DNA of 64,000 nucleotides from Zhaonella formicivorans. Lineage in GTDB: Bacteria; Bacillota; DUOV01; Zhaonellaceae. Location: the NCBI RefSeq assembly GCF_004353525.1, contig NZ_CP085524.1, positions 2,142,142 to 2,206,141 of the forward strand, in the 5' to 3' direction. The notes beneath the pieces were generated by a model that made no database searches, was not told the DNA's origin, and saw only the letters and a list, made by a program, of their open reading frames with translations. Positions 10,640 through 19,776 of this stretch are shown here, one piece after another. Numbering within the stretch: the stretch's first letter is position 1; each line of letters starts with the position of its first letter. A program made the translations under genes and the position numbers.

Positions 10640-12025
10640 TTACATGATAATGATAGCAGTAATAACCGTCAGCAAGAAACCGATCATTACCGGTAAGAAA
10701 TTCCGACGAGCCAGGTCCATAGGTTCTACGCCACAGATCGCAGCAACTGGAATTATACCCCAAGGAATAATGGTACCGCCACCTACCCAGACACCGCCAA
10801 TCTGTCCCAATGCGGCAAGGACACCAATATTAGCATCAATGGCAGTTCCGAATGTCTTAGCCATGGTTCCAACCAGCGGCAGCGGAGCAAAACCGGAACC
10901 GTCCAATCCTTGTACACCACCAACAAGCAGTTGGATAAATGCTACGGGAACTCTGCTGAGCGGTACGTTTTGAGCCATCCAGGTAGCAAAGTCGCTCATC
11001 AGGCCTGTAGCGTTCTCACCTAAAATAGCTTTAGCGGTTCCTTCAGCGCCTAGGAAGAAGAAAGCACCGATGATAATTACAGGAGCAAAGATCTTGATAC
11101 CAAACATGAAACCGTCACGGACATAGTCCGTAATTTTCTCAAAAGCTTCGCCTTTGAACTCAAGAGTAGCACCAATGGTCATTAAAGCTAAGGCAGTACC
11201 ACCGATTAATGCGGTAGCGTCTCCACCCTTGAGGTCAAGCTTTAGCATAGCTACGATATCTAGGATGAAGGCCAGTGGAGTTACAACAGCCATCAGTTTG
11301 GCTACAGGGCTGAATGTTCTGGCCTCTCCAGTGGCAGCAGCCTCCTGGTAACCCAAAGTTTGTTCACTAACTTCGAGTTTGTTTTTAGCCATATCTCTCT
11401 TCAACAAAACAAAGGCGATTACTGTAGTCGATACCGACATAACTACAAACAGTGGCAGACCAGCCATTGTCACCGCGCTGGCATCAGGCAAACCGGCAAA
11501 TTTAGCAGTAATGCTGGGCGCCCCTTGGATAATCCAGTCCGTTGAGAGACCAATACCATGACCAAAGAGGTTCATGGCCATAGCGGCACCGATTACCGGC
11601 AGACCGGCGCGCACAGCCACTGGCATTAAAATAGCGCCGATTAAAGCTACTGCTGGAGATGGCCATACAAACCAGGAAGTAATCATCATACCGATACCAA
11701 GCAACCAGAATGCGACGTTTGCGTTAACCATCAACTTGGCAGCTGGTCTCATGATGAGGTAGTCACTGCCTGCCTCACTCAGGTACTTGGAAAGAGCAAC
11801 AACCAAAGAAATAATAGTGATAATACCTAAAAATTCACTGCCTGCGGAAACCAGGGCGTTGTACATTACTTGTAAAGCGCCAGGCAGGGTTCCTTTAGCC
11901 ATATAACCTATGATAAAGAGACCTACAATACATGGCAGCAATGTGTCACGACGAGCTGCCATTACACCTAAAACAATCACAACCAACGCGATATAAACCC
12001 AGTGTATTGTGGTTAATTGTACCAT
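10640..12025 (-). CDS. Polytopic membrane permease, ion-transporter type (paralog 2)
   Basis: 461 aa, clearly paralogous to the gene at 8693 along its whole length (same WPSPAVALIGAI and GHGIGLS motifs and the same C-terminal FLPVMIGF). About 12 membrane segments; substrate unknown. Start ATG at 12025 has GTAGGAGGTTG. A terminator and a 554-bp gap separate the copies, so they are separate units with similar leaders, perhaps differentially controlled carriers for related organic anions (inference). Confidence 0.8.
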   Translation of the reverse strand: MVQLTTIHWVYIALVVIVLGVMAARRDTLLPCIVGLFIIGYMAKGTLPGALQVMYNALVSAGSEFLGIITIISLVVALSKYLSEAGSDYLIMRPAAKLMVNANVAFWLLGIGMMITSWFVWPSPAVALIGAILMPVAVRAGLPVIGAAMAMNLFGHGIGLSTDWIIQGAPSITAKFAGLPDASAVTMAGLPLFVVMSVSTTVIAFVLLKRDMAKNKLEVSEQTLGYQEAAATGEARTFSPVAKLMAVVTPLAFILDIVAMLKLDLKGGDATALIGGTALALMTIGATLEFKGEAFEKITDYVRDGFMFGIKIFAPVIIIGAFFFLGAEGTAKAILGENATGLMSDFATWMAQNVPLSRVPVAFIQLLVGGVQGLDGSGFAPLPLVGTMAKTFGTAIDANIGVLAALGQIGGVWVGGGTIIPWGIIPVAAICGVEPMDLARRNFLPVMIGFLLTVITAIIIM

Positions 12026-12199
12026 AAAACAACCTCCTACTAAATAACTTTAGTTAGCCTTTAGAATATCAAGGTTTAATACATTGGATTTTCGTAGTCG
12101 TTAACATTCACCCCTTTCTCTTGTCACTACCGGGTTAGGCAGTATTAAGCAACTGCATTTACCTTAGAACACCTGTGTTGGCAAATATTTTAGCCTACT

Positions 12200-12232
12200 G
12201 CCAACCATTACCACTAATCATTGATGAGCGGC
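12200..12232 (-). promoter_or_regulatory. Conserved leader block 2 of permease paralog 2
   Basis: Counterpart of 10240-10272 (30 of 33 identical), 175 bp upstream of the start codon; in paralog 1 the block begins 156 bp upstream. Contains TGATGAG, complementary to CTCATCA at 12523-12529. Confidence 0.55.
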
Positions 12233-12452
12233 GGTGGGCAACACAAATAAAGCATAGAAAGCACTTGACCCCTGTTACCCTGGTACGTCCTGGACGCTTG
12301 TTCACCCCAGTACAAATGCAATTATAGCTTGGCCACCGGCAATAGTAAATGCAGTAATACTTACCAGAAACAAACATAAACTTTAATCATACTAATTGTT
12401 AATCATTATTAAAGAATGATAACCCTTGACTTTATGAAATTTTTTAACATAC

Positions 12453-12540
12453 TGACAATGAAAATCATTTTCCTGGTGGCAGCTATGGAAAACATTTCTG
12501 AGTCATAAACATGTGCTGAGGACTCATCACCGATGAGTGG
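12453..12540 (-). promoter_or_regulatory. Conserved leader block 1 of permease paralog 2
   Basis: Counterpart of 10316-10385. Includes the shared ~46-nt core at 12453-12499 and a local ACTCATC...GATGAGT hairpin at 12522-12538. The gap 12026-12673 has no other recognisable gene. Confidence 0.5.
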
Positions 12541-12673
12541 TACTTCACACAAAGCATGATAATTCTACATAGATCGACAAATTCCTGCAAACAAAATTGC
12601 ATATTGCTTATAAGTTTTCATATACTAAAAAACAGCATAGATTCAATAAATGTTGCTAAATTTCCCGGTCGCC

Positions 12674-13897
12674 TCAGCCTTTAAATTTGCGAATTAGTCT
12701 GTTTAAAATTCCCTGTGAACTCATTTCAATGTAATGCTCTTCAGCAACTTCCGGCACGGGAATAATCCCAAAGGGCTTGCCCAAAGGTTTATAACCTTTT
12801 ACCTGCTCTAGCCTCGAACCTCTTTTAACCTCGAAATTTAAGTGTCCGGAACTATTCTCCAGGATAGCTGCCAGTTCAAAGCGGTTAAATACCTTTTGCC
12901 CGTTAACGCTGATAATGATATCACCTGATTTTAGCCCAAGCTCTGCCGCAGGAGAAACTCTTTCCACGCTCAATATTTTTACTCCGTTTGGCGCAGCAAC
13001 ATAAATTGGCCTTCCGGAAAGTTCAGCTTTTTGTCCCCGGCGAATGAGGTATTCGTGGGCCAGGGGGCCAAAAAGCGCAGGCAGCCAGGCTAGCCATCTG
13101 TAGTGGGAAGCTGCAATTGCCAGGCCCAGCAGGATAATGCTGTAAATGCCAAGTTCAAATCCTGATTTTTTGCTCTTTTGGGCAGGCGTGCTGGCCATAG
13201 CCAGATCACTGTAGCCTAAAGCAGCCAGAATAGGTATGAATACGTAGCTGGCATCAGGGGCGAGCCGGGAAAGGTTGGGTTTAATCAGCGGCCACCACTG
13301 GGGAACTGAGATAACCTGGCTGGCTTCCGGGGCTTGGCTGACAATTACTAACCCCACCAGGGGCAACGGCCAGAATTTTTGCAGGTTAAAAGCTCCGGCT
13401 ACCTGCCCGTTTCCGCTTTGCATATAGACAGGAACGGCCCCCAGGTGGCCGCTGAAGCGAATCAAAACACTTTCCACCATGTGCAGGATGGCCACTAATC
13501 CCATTAACTGGGGTACATCCACTATAGGCCAACCTAAAATCAAATAACTGAGAGAAATTAACCCTCCTGCATAGGAAAAACATAAAAAGCGGGGGTTAAT
13601 CAGCATCAGCAACACGGCAACCGGCCATAAGTAACTAATTCCAATGTTAGTTAAAGAGACTCCCGCCAGCACCAGCAAAAAACTTCCCAATACGCCCCCC
13701 ATCACGCCAAAGATAGTGGCCGCAACCACTTCCCGCCAAACCGAATCACCTGTTAAGCCAAAAAAATTTTCCTTCAGTTGAAAAGTTCTTCTATACATTA
13801 ACCCCACCAGCAGAACGACCAGCCAAAAGAGGGGGTCAAAAAATATTTCCCCTATCTTGACCAGGATTAGGGGAATAATGCTGGTAAAAGGAAGCAC
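12674..13897 (-). CDS. MinJ-like membrane protein with C-terminal PDZ domain
   Basis: 407 aa with about eight hydrophobic segments (residues 5-290) followed by a PDZ domain at about 300-385 (VSPAAELGLKSGDIIISVNG). Topology and position match Bacillus MinJ, which bridges DivIVA and MinD at the division site and sits next to ctpB and ftsEX; here the order is ftsE-ftsX-M23-ctp-this gene. The start is GTG at 13897 with GAGGTGA at good spacing; a GTG three codons upstream overlaps that site. A division role is inferred from context. Confidence 0.75.
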   Translation of the reverse strand: MLPFTSIIPLILVKIGEIFFDPLFWLVVLLVGLMYRRTFQLKENFFGLTGDSVWREVVAATIFGVMGGVLGSFLLVLAGVSLTNIGISYLWPVAVLLMLINPRFLCFSYAGGLISLSYLILGWPIVDVPQLMGLVAILHMVESVLIRFSGHLGAVPVYMQSGNGQVAGAFNLQKFWPLPLVGLVIVSQAPEASQVISVPQWWPLIKPNLSRLAPDASYVFIPILAALGYSDLAMASTPAQKSKKSGFELGIYSIILLGLAIAASHYRWLAWLPALFGPLAHEYLIRRGQKAELSGRPIYVAAPNGVKILSVERVSPAAELGLKSGDIIISVNGQKVFNRFELAAILENSSGHLNFEVKRGSRLEQVKGYKPLGKPFGIIPVPEVAEEHYIEMSSQGILNRLIRKFKG

Positions 13898-13915
13898 ATC
13901 AGTCACCTCGATTTT

Positions 13916-13950
13916 TAGCCTTCAGCTTTCAGCCTCCGGCTCTCAGCTTT
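13916..13950. repeat. AGCTTTCAGC-type degenerate repeat tract (B2)
   Basis: CAGCTTTCAGCCTCCGGCTC followed by TCAGCTTTTTT, just upstream of the MinJ-like gene. Part of the dispersed degenerate family. Confidence 0.5.
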
Positions 13951-14062
13951 TTTGCTTGCTGATCTTGCCAAACTTCACTTTATGCCATTATCTAAGCAGC
14001 ATAGCGTCAGTAACAAAAAAAGCAATTAAAAACTCGTAATCTTAATGAATGAATGCTAATCA

Positions 14063-14104
14063 CTGCTAGCTAAGGGCTGATGGCCGGGGACCGAAGGCTG
14101 ATAG
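14063..14104. repeat. AGCTGAT-type degenerate repeat tract (B3)
   Basis: TAGCTAAGGGCTGATGGCC then GGGGACCGAAGGCTGATAGC, running up to the stop codon of the carboxy-terminal protease. No separate terminator is visible. Confidence 0.55.
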
Positions 14105-15283
14105 CTACTTAATTTTTGTGCGCAAAATCTCTATTGCTTTCCGCAGTTGAGGATCTTTATCCTCATTGGGGGAAGTCAGGGCAATCTCTCTTTCCAATTC
14201 TTGCGGCAGTTCTACTTTCACATTAGGTTCAATTCCTTTCTTGTTAATATCAGTCTTATTTGGTGTCAGGTATTTGGCAGTAGTCAGTTTTAAAGCCGCC
14301 CCGCCGCTTAAAGGAAATACGGTTTGCACCAGACCTTTGCCAAAGGTTTTTTCGCCAACCAGTATGCCGGCTTTGGTGTCCTTGATGGCCCCTGACACTA
14401 TTTCCGAAGCGCTGGCACTCCCCTTATTCACCAAGACCACCAGCGGCACCTTTAAATTTCCTCCCCGCGCCATGAGGGTTTCGGTGCGCTGCTTTTCCAC
14501 AATATGCACGATAGGGCCTTCGGGCACAAACTTGGAAGCTACTTGCAAAGCTGCCTCCAATTCACCGCCTGGGTTATTTCTCAGGTCCAAAACAATGCCT
14601 TTAAAGCCTTGCTCCCCCAGTTCCTTTAGCACTCTTTCCAACTCAGTGCCGGTATTTTCGCTGAACTGCGTAATATTAATATAGGCGATATCCCTATTTT
14701 TCTTTAATAGCTGCCCTTCCACCGAAGGAATATTGATTATCTGGCGGGTAAGCACGTAATCTTTTAGGCCTTCTAACCCTTCCCGCCACACGGTAAGGGT
14801 TACTTTTGTACCAGGCTTGCCTTGCATCAACTGGGCCGCCTTTTCCAAAGTCATATTGGTAGTTTCCTGCCCGTCAATTTTTACAATCCAATCGCCGCTC
14901 AGAATACCGGCCTTTTGAGCCGGTGTACCTTTAAAAGGAGAAACCACAGTCAACCGGTTCTCTTTCTCCATGGAGACCAGCAAGCCAACGCCGCCGTAGG
15001 ACCCTTTTAAATGTTCCATCAGGCTTTCGAATGGTTCCGGTGCCAAGTAAGTGGAATAGGGGTCATTCAGTGAACCCACCATCCCTGCGGCAGCCCCTTC
15101 AATCAATTGACTGGCGCTTACCGGCTGGATGGCTTTCATCTTAATGAGCGCAATAACTTTTACTGCCCGCCCGATGTTCCCCAGGTTAGTCAAAGCCGCA
15201 ACCCCCAGGGAAGCTGTAAAAATCATGCTGAAAATAGCAAATGCAGTTAGAAGAGTTTTTAATGTTGTGCGACGCTGTTCCAA
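14105..15283 (-). CDS. ctpB: Carboxy-terminal processing protease, S41 family (CtpA/CtpB-like)
   Basis: 392 aa. Signal anchor at residues 9-30, PDZ domain at about 90-170 (KGTPAQKAGILSGDWIVKID), then the S41 fold with catalytic Ser in NKGSASASEIVSGA and Lys in GEKTFGKGLVQ. It acts outside the membrane, cutting proteins near their C-termini; in Bacillus CtpB also activates sporulation SpoIVFA. The start is TTG with AGGTGTAAAAT. The stop is TAG. It lies between the M23 peptidase and the MinJ-like gene. Confidence 0.92.
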   Translation of the reverse strand: MEQRRTTLKTLLTAFAIFSMIFTASLGVAALTNLGNIGRAVKVIALIKMKAIQPVSASQLIEGAAAGMVGSLNDPYSTYLAPEPFESLMEHLKGSYGGVGLLVSMEKENRLTVVSPFKGTPAQKAGILSGDWIVKIDGQETTNMTLEKAAQLMQGKPGTKVTLTVWREGLEGLKDYVLTRQIINIPSVEGQLLKKNRDIAYINITQFSENTGTELERVLKELGEQGFKGIVLDLRNNPGGELEAALQVASKFVPEGPIVHIVEKQRTETLMARGGNLKVPLVVLVNKGSASASEIVSGAIKDTKAGILVGEKTFGKGLVQTVFPLSGGAALKLTTAKYLTPNKTDINKKGIEPNVKVELPQELEREIALTSPNEDKDPQLRKAIEILRTKIK

Positions 15284-15402
15284 ATTTTACACCTACCTGT
15301 CTTATCTTAAGTCCATATACACTGCTTTATGTATATGTAATTTTTGCGAAAATTATTATCAGCAGCCAGTTTAAACCTGCCGGTTGATACTAATGGCCGA
15401 TA

Positions 15403-15436
15403 CAAAATAAGGGAACTGTATTAAGTTCCCTTTATC
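15403..15436 (-). terminator. Terminator after M23 peptidase gene
   Basis: AAGGGAACT-TAATAC-AGTTCCCTT followed by ATTTTG on the minus strand, just after the murein hydrolase activator stop. It ends the ftsE-ftsX-M23 unit before the protease. Confidence 0.8.
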
Positions 15437-15441
15437 CTTAA

Positions 15442-16602
15442 CTAACGTAGGTAATTCCAGGGGTTGACCGGCTCTCCGTTTACCCTTACTTCAAAGTGCA
15501 AGTGGGGACCTGTGCTTAAACCGGTACTGCCTACCTTTCCAATCTGGTCTCCTCTTGCTACAGTATCCCCTTCCTTTACGGAGTAAGCAGAAAGATGGGG
15601 ATACATGGTCGTTATATTACTGCCATGTTCCACCAGCACAGTTTTGCCATAGGCTCCAAACCAGCCCACAAAAACTACTGTACCTTTTTCAGCAGCTACG
15701 ACTTCAGCACCGGAAGGGGCCGCAATGTCTACTCCCGTATGCATCCTTTTTGTTTTTAGTATCGGGTGAATGCGATACCCGTAATCAGAGGTTATCCGGT
15801 CATAACCGGGCGTGGGCCAGGCAAATTTCCCGCCCATGTACTTTGTGCTCTTTTTGTTGCTATTCAGCCTAGCCTGGATCTCCCGGATCTTTTTGGCTAT
15901 TTCCCTGGAAGCCTGCTCCTCTTCTGCCAAAGCCCTTTCAGCCGCTTCCTTTTCGTTACTGATCTGGGCCTGAAGCTTTTCCTTTTCCTGTTTCCTTTCT
16001 TCCAGGCTTGCCTGTTTTTCCTCGGTCCGGGACTTTAGAGCCTTAATTTCATCCCGGCGCTCTTCCAGTTCCTTTTTATAGGCGGCTATCCGCTCTTTTT
16101 CGGCTTCTATGGACTTTAACATCTCCATGTCCTGTTCCGCAATCTTGGAAAGCAACTCAAAGCGCACCAAGAAGTCGGTCAGGTCGGTGGAAGAGAGCAG
16201 CACTTCCATAAAATTCACGTCGCCGTTTTTATAGATTTCCACCAGGCGGTTGGCAAAAATCCTGTTTCTTTCCTCCAAAGCCGCTTCCGCTTCCTGCAGG
16301 TTTTGCTCCGCTGCAGCCACTTTGCCCTGAGCCGCTACGAGCTGATTTTGCAACTCATCCAGGTCCTTTTCGGTGGCTGCGATATTCTCCTCCAGGTCCT
16401 GCAGTTGGGCAGCCAAGCTCCTCAGTTCCCTCTTTTTAGCACTGATCAGGTTCTTATAAGCCCGGATTTCCCTGTCTGTTTCCCGCTGCTGCTTGCGCAG
16501 GTTGTCCAACTCATCGCCATACACGGGCAATATGCTGGTCCCCAGAAAAGCCAGGGCCAAAACTACCATTATAAGCTTTTTCAATTGTCCCGGTCTCTTC
16601 AC
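15442..16602 (-). CDS. Murein hydrolase activator, coiled coil plus M23 (LytM) domain (EnvC-like)
   Basis: 386 aa. Signal peptide at about 8-28, long coiled coil at about 30-250 rich in Glu, Lys, Gln and Arg, then M23 domain at 265-386 with the zinc-ligand motifs HTGVDIA and HLHFEV. EnvC-type proteins are held by FtsEX and activate cell-wall hydrolases at division; here the metal ligands look intact, so it may itself be an endopeptidase. GTG at 16602 has AAGGAGG seven bases away. It starts 12 bp after ftsX, consistent with an FtsEX partner. Stop TAG. Confidence 0.9.
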   Translation of the reverse strand: MKRPGQLKKLIMVVLALAFLGTSILPVYGDELDNLRKQQRETDREIRAYKNLISAKKRELRSLAAQLQDLEENIAATEKDLDELQNQLVAAQGKVAAAEQNLQEAEAALEERNRIFANRLVEIYKNGDVNFMEVLLSSTDLTDFLVRFELLSKIAEQDMEMLKSIEAEKERIAAYKKELEERRDEIKALKSRTEEKQASLEERKQEKEKLQAQISNEKEAAERALAEEEQASREIAKKIREIQARLNSNKKSTKYMGGKFAWPTPGYDRITSDYGYRIHPILKTKRMHTGVDIAAPSGAEVVAAEKGTVVFVGWFGAYGKTVLVEHGSNITTMYPHLSAYSVKEGDTVARGDQIGKVGSTGLSTGPHLHFEVRVNGEPVNPWNYLR

Positions 16603-16614
16603 CGTCACCCCTCC

Positions 16615-17502
16615 TTAAACTTGCAAAAACCGCCGGACCGAAATCATGCTTCCCAGAGCGCCCACCAGTGTGCCGGCAGCCAGTAAACCCGACAAAATCT
16701 TGATAATGAGCATGGTATCGGCAATGATGGGAATAAAGGAAATGCTGTAGCGCAAGTTGCTGACCAAAAAGTCGTAAGTCAGGTACAAGGCTCCCACAGC
16801 CAAAAGAGCTCCCGTAAAGCCCAAAATCATACCCTCGATAAAGAATGGCCACCGGATAAACCAATCGGTTGCTCCCACGTATTTCATGATGTTGATTTCT
16901 TTTCTGCGGGCGAAAACCGTCAGCCTGATGGTAGTTGAAACCAGGAAGACCGCTCCCAGGGAAAGAAGCAGCACTATGCCGGAACCTATCAGTCTGACCC
17001 AGCGCACAACAGCAAACAACTTTTCAACCACGCCCTGGCCGTAATCCACTTTGTCCACATAAGCTATTTGCTCCAAGGTTTCGGCAATGGGCTGAACATA
17101 CTCGGGGCTTTGGGCCTTGATTTTGTATAGATCGGGCAAAGGGTTGACCCCTCCCAGGGCGGCCAAAAGGTCATGGTCCCGACCAAACTGCTTATTCAAG
17201 TTGGCCAACCCCTCTTCCTTGGTCACCAACTTAACCTCTGCCACCCCTTTAATTGCTTTAATCTGCTCTTCTGCCTGCAAAACTTCATCCCTGGCTGCAT
17301 CTACTTCCATAAAAGCCACAATTTCCACATTTGATTCTAAATCGGTGGCTATGTAATCGGCGTTTAAAACCAGCAGTGTAAATATTCCCACGATAAACAA
17401 AGTAATAGCTACTGTAGCCATGGCTGCCAGCCCAATCCAGACATTGCGGCGCACAGAAGTAAAAGCCTGCCGGAAGAAGTACCCTACCGTCCTAATCTTC
17501 AT
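16615..17502 (-). CDS. ftsX: FtsX, cell-division ABC transporter permease
   Basis: 295 aa with four membrane segments (one near 25-48, three at about 165-290) and a large extracellular loop after the first, the normal FtsX layout. The C-terminal FtsX domain has VSTTIRLTVFARRKEINIMK and FVGATDW-like KYVGATDW. With FtsE it transmits ATP hydrolysis to a periplasmic or wall hydrolase activator. The start overlaps the ftsE 3' end by 11 bp. Confidence 0.95.
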   Translation of the reverse strand: MKIRTVGYFFRQAFTSVRRNVWIGLAAMATVAITLFIVGIFTLLVLNADYIATDLESNVEIVAFMEVDAARDEVLQAEEQIKAIKGVAEVKLVTKEEGLANLNKQFGRDHDLLAALGGVNPLPDLYKIKAQSPEYVQPIAETLEQIAYVDKVDYGQGVVEKLFAVVRWVRLIGSGIVLLLSLGAVFLVSTTIRLTVFARRKEINIMKYVGATDWFIRWPFFIEGMILGFTGALLAVGALYLTYDFLVSNLRYSISFIPIIADTMLIIKILSGLLAAGTLVGALGSMISVRRFLQV

Positions 17503-18178
17503 AGCCGTAGAGCCCCCTTTCCTCGTCCCGTACTACTTGTCCACGCTCTAAAGCTATAACCCGCTTGCGCAGCTTATCCACAATGTTTCGGGCATGGGTG
17601 GCCATGACAATGGTTGTGCCTCGTCGGTTGATATCGTTGAGTAATTCCATTATTTCCCAAGAAGTATCCGGGTCCAGATTTCCGGTAGGCTCATCGGCAA
17701 TAAGAATTCTTGGCCCGTTAATAATGGCCCTGGCAATTGCCACCCGCTGCTGCTCACCGCCGGAAAGCTGGTGGGGAAAATAGTCGCTTTTGCTTTCCAA
17801 ACCCACCATTTCCAAAACAGCAGGCACCTTAAGCCTGATTTCCTTCCTGGAATGTTCCAAAACCTCCATGGCAAAAGCCACGTTTTCAAAGACCGTGCGG
17901 TCGGCAAGCAGCCGGAAATCCTGAAAAACAATACCCAAATTGCGCCGCAAAGCGGCAATTTCCGACCGGCGCAAGCGGATGATGCTTTTACCGCCGATAA
18001 AAATTTGCCCTTTGGTGGGCACTTCCTCGCGAAAGAGCAGCCGGATGAAAGTTGACTTTCCCGCACCGCTGGGCCCTACCAAAAAAACAAATTCACCTTT
18101 ATCAATCTTAACGCTGACTTCATTCAGCGCCTTAACTCCGTTGGGATAAACCTTAGATACGTTAAGTAGCTGGATCAC
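17492..18178 (-). CDS. ftsE: FtsE, cell-division ATP-binding protein
   Basis: 228 aa ABC ATPase. Walker A GPSGAGKST at about 33-41, signature [15 protein letters not shown] near 135, Walker B ILIADEPTG. Partner of FtsX. GTG at 18178 is preceded by AGGAGTGGTAAGA at proper spacing; a GTG three codons earlier sits too close to the site. Stop TAG. First gene of a conserved Firmicutes division cluster. Confidence 0.95.
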   Translation of the reverse strand: MIQLLNVSKVYPNGVKALNEVSVKIDKGEFVFLVGPSGAGKSTFIRLLFREEVPTKGQIFIGGKSIIRLRRSEIAALRRNLGIVFQDFRLLADRTVFENVAFAMEVLEHSRKEIRLKVPAVLEMVGLESKSDYFPHQLSGGEQQRVAIARAIINGPRILIADEPTGNLDPDTSWEIMELLNDINRRGTTIVMATHARNIVDKLRKRVIALERGQVVRDEERGLYGYED

Positions 18179-18402
18179 TCTTACCACTCCTACTTGTGCT
18201 GTCGTGACAGGGTAATTGGCGCGAATCCTGCAAAATATTTATACTTTTTTTTCTTTCGACACACCTCTTGAAAATCCTGTTGGTAAATCTTTTTTTGTAA
18301 AAAATTGTCTGAAGAAAGGCCGAGAAAGTCTGGAATTGCGACAGGCAGGGAATGGGAAAGATTTCAAGAATATATACCTAAAATTGTAAGGCAGGTGAAA
18401 AT

Positions 18403-19020
18403 GTGTCCGGTAAACAGCATCTCTGTTTTTGCTTGTTGCTGATAGGAGCGCTAATTTTAAGCATCACCCTTTTCAGCCGTGAGCAGCTGTTAGGCTTTAG
18501 CTGGCTTTGTGGCATCTTTATGGGGTATGTACTGCAGCGCAGCAATTTCTGTTTTGCCAGCGCGTTCCGGGACCTATTCCTCTTTCAAGATACTCAGATG
18601 TTCAAGGCGCTTTTATTACTGCTGGCCTTAGCACTCCCCGGGTTTTGGCTTGTCCAGTACCGCACTGTTCTACTATTTGAGGAAATTCCGGGAAAAATCT
18701 ATCCTTTGACACTGGGAACCGCTGCAGGCGGGCTGTTTTTCGGGTTGGGCATGGTTTTAGCCGGGGCTTGCGCTTGTGGGACTCTCATCCGGTTAGGAGA
18801 AGGTTTCAACCATTTTTGTCTGGTTTTGGCAGGGCTCATAGCCGGTTCCGTTGCAGGCTCATGGCACTATGGCTGGTGGCAGCGGTTTCTTCACCAGGGG
18901 GCCGTTTTTCTGCCCCACAACCTGGGTTGGGGTGGAGCATTGCTGCTGCAGCTATCGGTCCTGCTGTTACTTTATTCCGGGCTGAAAATAATTGAACAAA
19001 AATACACGAAAAAAGCTTAA
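18403..19020 (+). CDS. YeeE/YedE-type sulfur (or selenium) transport protein, N-terminal half
   Basis: 205 aa with about five membrane segments. Family signatures are RSNFCFASAFRD and GACACGTLIRLGEG, both with the conserved cysteines. YeeE/YedE proteins pass thiosulfate or other sulfur/selenium species across the membrane with a TusA-like partner. Here the two repeats of a full-length YedE are encoded as two genes with a TusA gene between. Start GTG with AGGTGAAAAT. No promoter was firmly identified in 18179-18402. Confidence 0.82.
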   Translation: MSGKQHLCFCLLLIGALILSITLFSREQLLGFSWLCGIFMGYVLQRSNFCFASAFRDLFLFQDTQMFKALLLLLALALPGFWLVQYRTVLLFEEIPGKIYPLTLGTAAGGLFFGLGMVLAGACACGTLIRLGEGFNHFCLVLAGLIAGSVAGSWHYGWWQRFLHQGAVFLPHNLGWGGALLLQLSVLLLLYSGLKIIEQKYTKKA

Positions 19021-19033
19021 GGTGGGAAAAGTC

Positions 19034-19267
19034 ATGACAGTACATGAATTGGATGTGTTGGGTGAAGCATGTCCTGTGCCTCTTTGGCGTGCCAAAGAGC
19101 AGTTGAAAAAACTCAAGCCAGGTGACAGCTTAGTGATTTTAACCGATTTTCCCAGGGCGGTTATGAACATCATGGACTTAGCCGATAACCAGGGTTATCC
19201 ATTTGAAGTGACTGAAACTGAGGCCGGCGTCTGGAGGTTGGTGCTAAAATGCCCGTACCCAAAATAG
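19034..19267 (+). CDS. TusA/SirA/YedF-like sulfur-carrier protein
   Basis: 77 aa, standard size. The catalytic cysteine lies in LGEACPVPLWRAKEQLKKL (CPxP motif), followed by the typical LVILTDFPRAVMNI strand-helix. It carries persulfide (or selenium) sulfur in the cytoplasm. ATG at 19034 has GGTGGG upstream. It begins 13 bp after the first YeeE-like gene and overlaps the second by 19 bp, so the three probably form one operon and work together. Confidence 0.88.
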   Translation: MTVHELDVLGEACPVPLWRAKEQLKKLKPGDSLVILTDFPRAVMNIMDLADNQGYPFEVTETEAGVWRLVLKCPYPK

Positions 19268-19776
19268 CGCGAAGGCTAACCGGCAGAGTGCAGCTTTCCT
19301 ATGTTCAGGGGGCGGTGCTGCTGGCCGGGTTAAATATCCTTTATTTCGGCTTAACAAAAAAAGCCTGGTCCGTCACCACTTCCCTGGCATTGTCCGGAGC
19401 ATGGCTGGTGCAAACGCTGGGGCTTGCCAGCCCCAAGGATTGGTATTTTTTTCAGCACTTCCAACCGGAGCTAATCGACAACCCTTTGCTGTATTACGGC
19501 ACCTGGCTTAACCTGGGCTTGCTGTTGGGCGTGGTCTTATCCATGACTTCCGGCAAGATGTGGCGCTGGCGGAAAAACCGTTCAGCAAAACGCTGGCTCG
19601 TGGGCTTGGGGGGCGGCTTTTTAATGGGCTATGGAGCACGCTTGGCGCTGGGCTGCAATATCGGGACACTGCTTGGCGGAATCGCATCTTCTTCGCTCCA
19701 CGGCTGGGTCTTTGGCTTTTTTACCCTGTTAGGTTCCTGGTTGGGATGTAGACTTTTCTCCAAATACCTGCTTTAA
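19249..19776 (+). CDS. YeeE/YedE-type transport protein, C-terminal half
   Basis: 175 aa, about five membrane segments, ending with the family signature GARLALGCNIGTLLGG that holds the conserved cysteine. Complements the protein at 18403 to make the two-repeat transporter. Its start overlaps the TusA-like gene. The 3' end overlaps the convergent LysR gene by 4 bp, leaving no room for a separate terminator. Confidence 0.82.
   Translation: MPVPKIARRLTGRVQLSYVQGAVLLAGLNILYFGLTKKAWSVTTSLALSGAWLVQTLGLASPKDWYFFQHFQPELIDNPLLYYGTWLNLGLLLGVVLSMTSGKMWRWRKNRSAKRWLVGLGGGFLMGYGARLALGCNIGTLLGGIASSSLHGWVFGFFTLLGSWLGCRLFSKYLL

Noticed and set aside
10644-11762. Plus-strand open frames opposite the second permease
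   Set aside because: Low-complexity antisense translations of membrane segments; no start signals.
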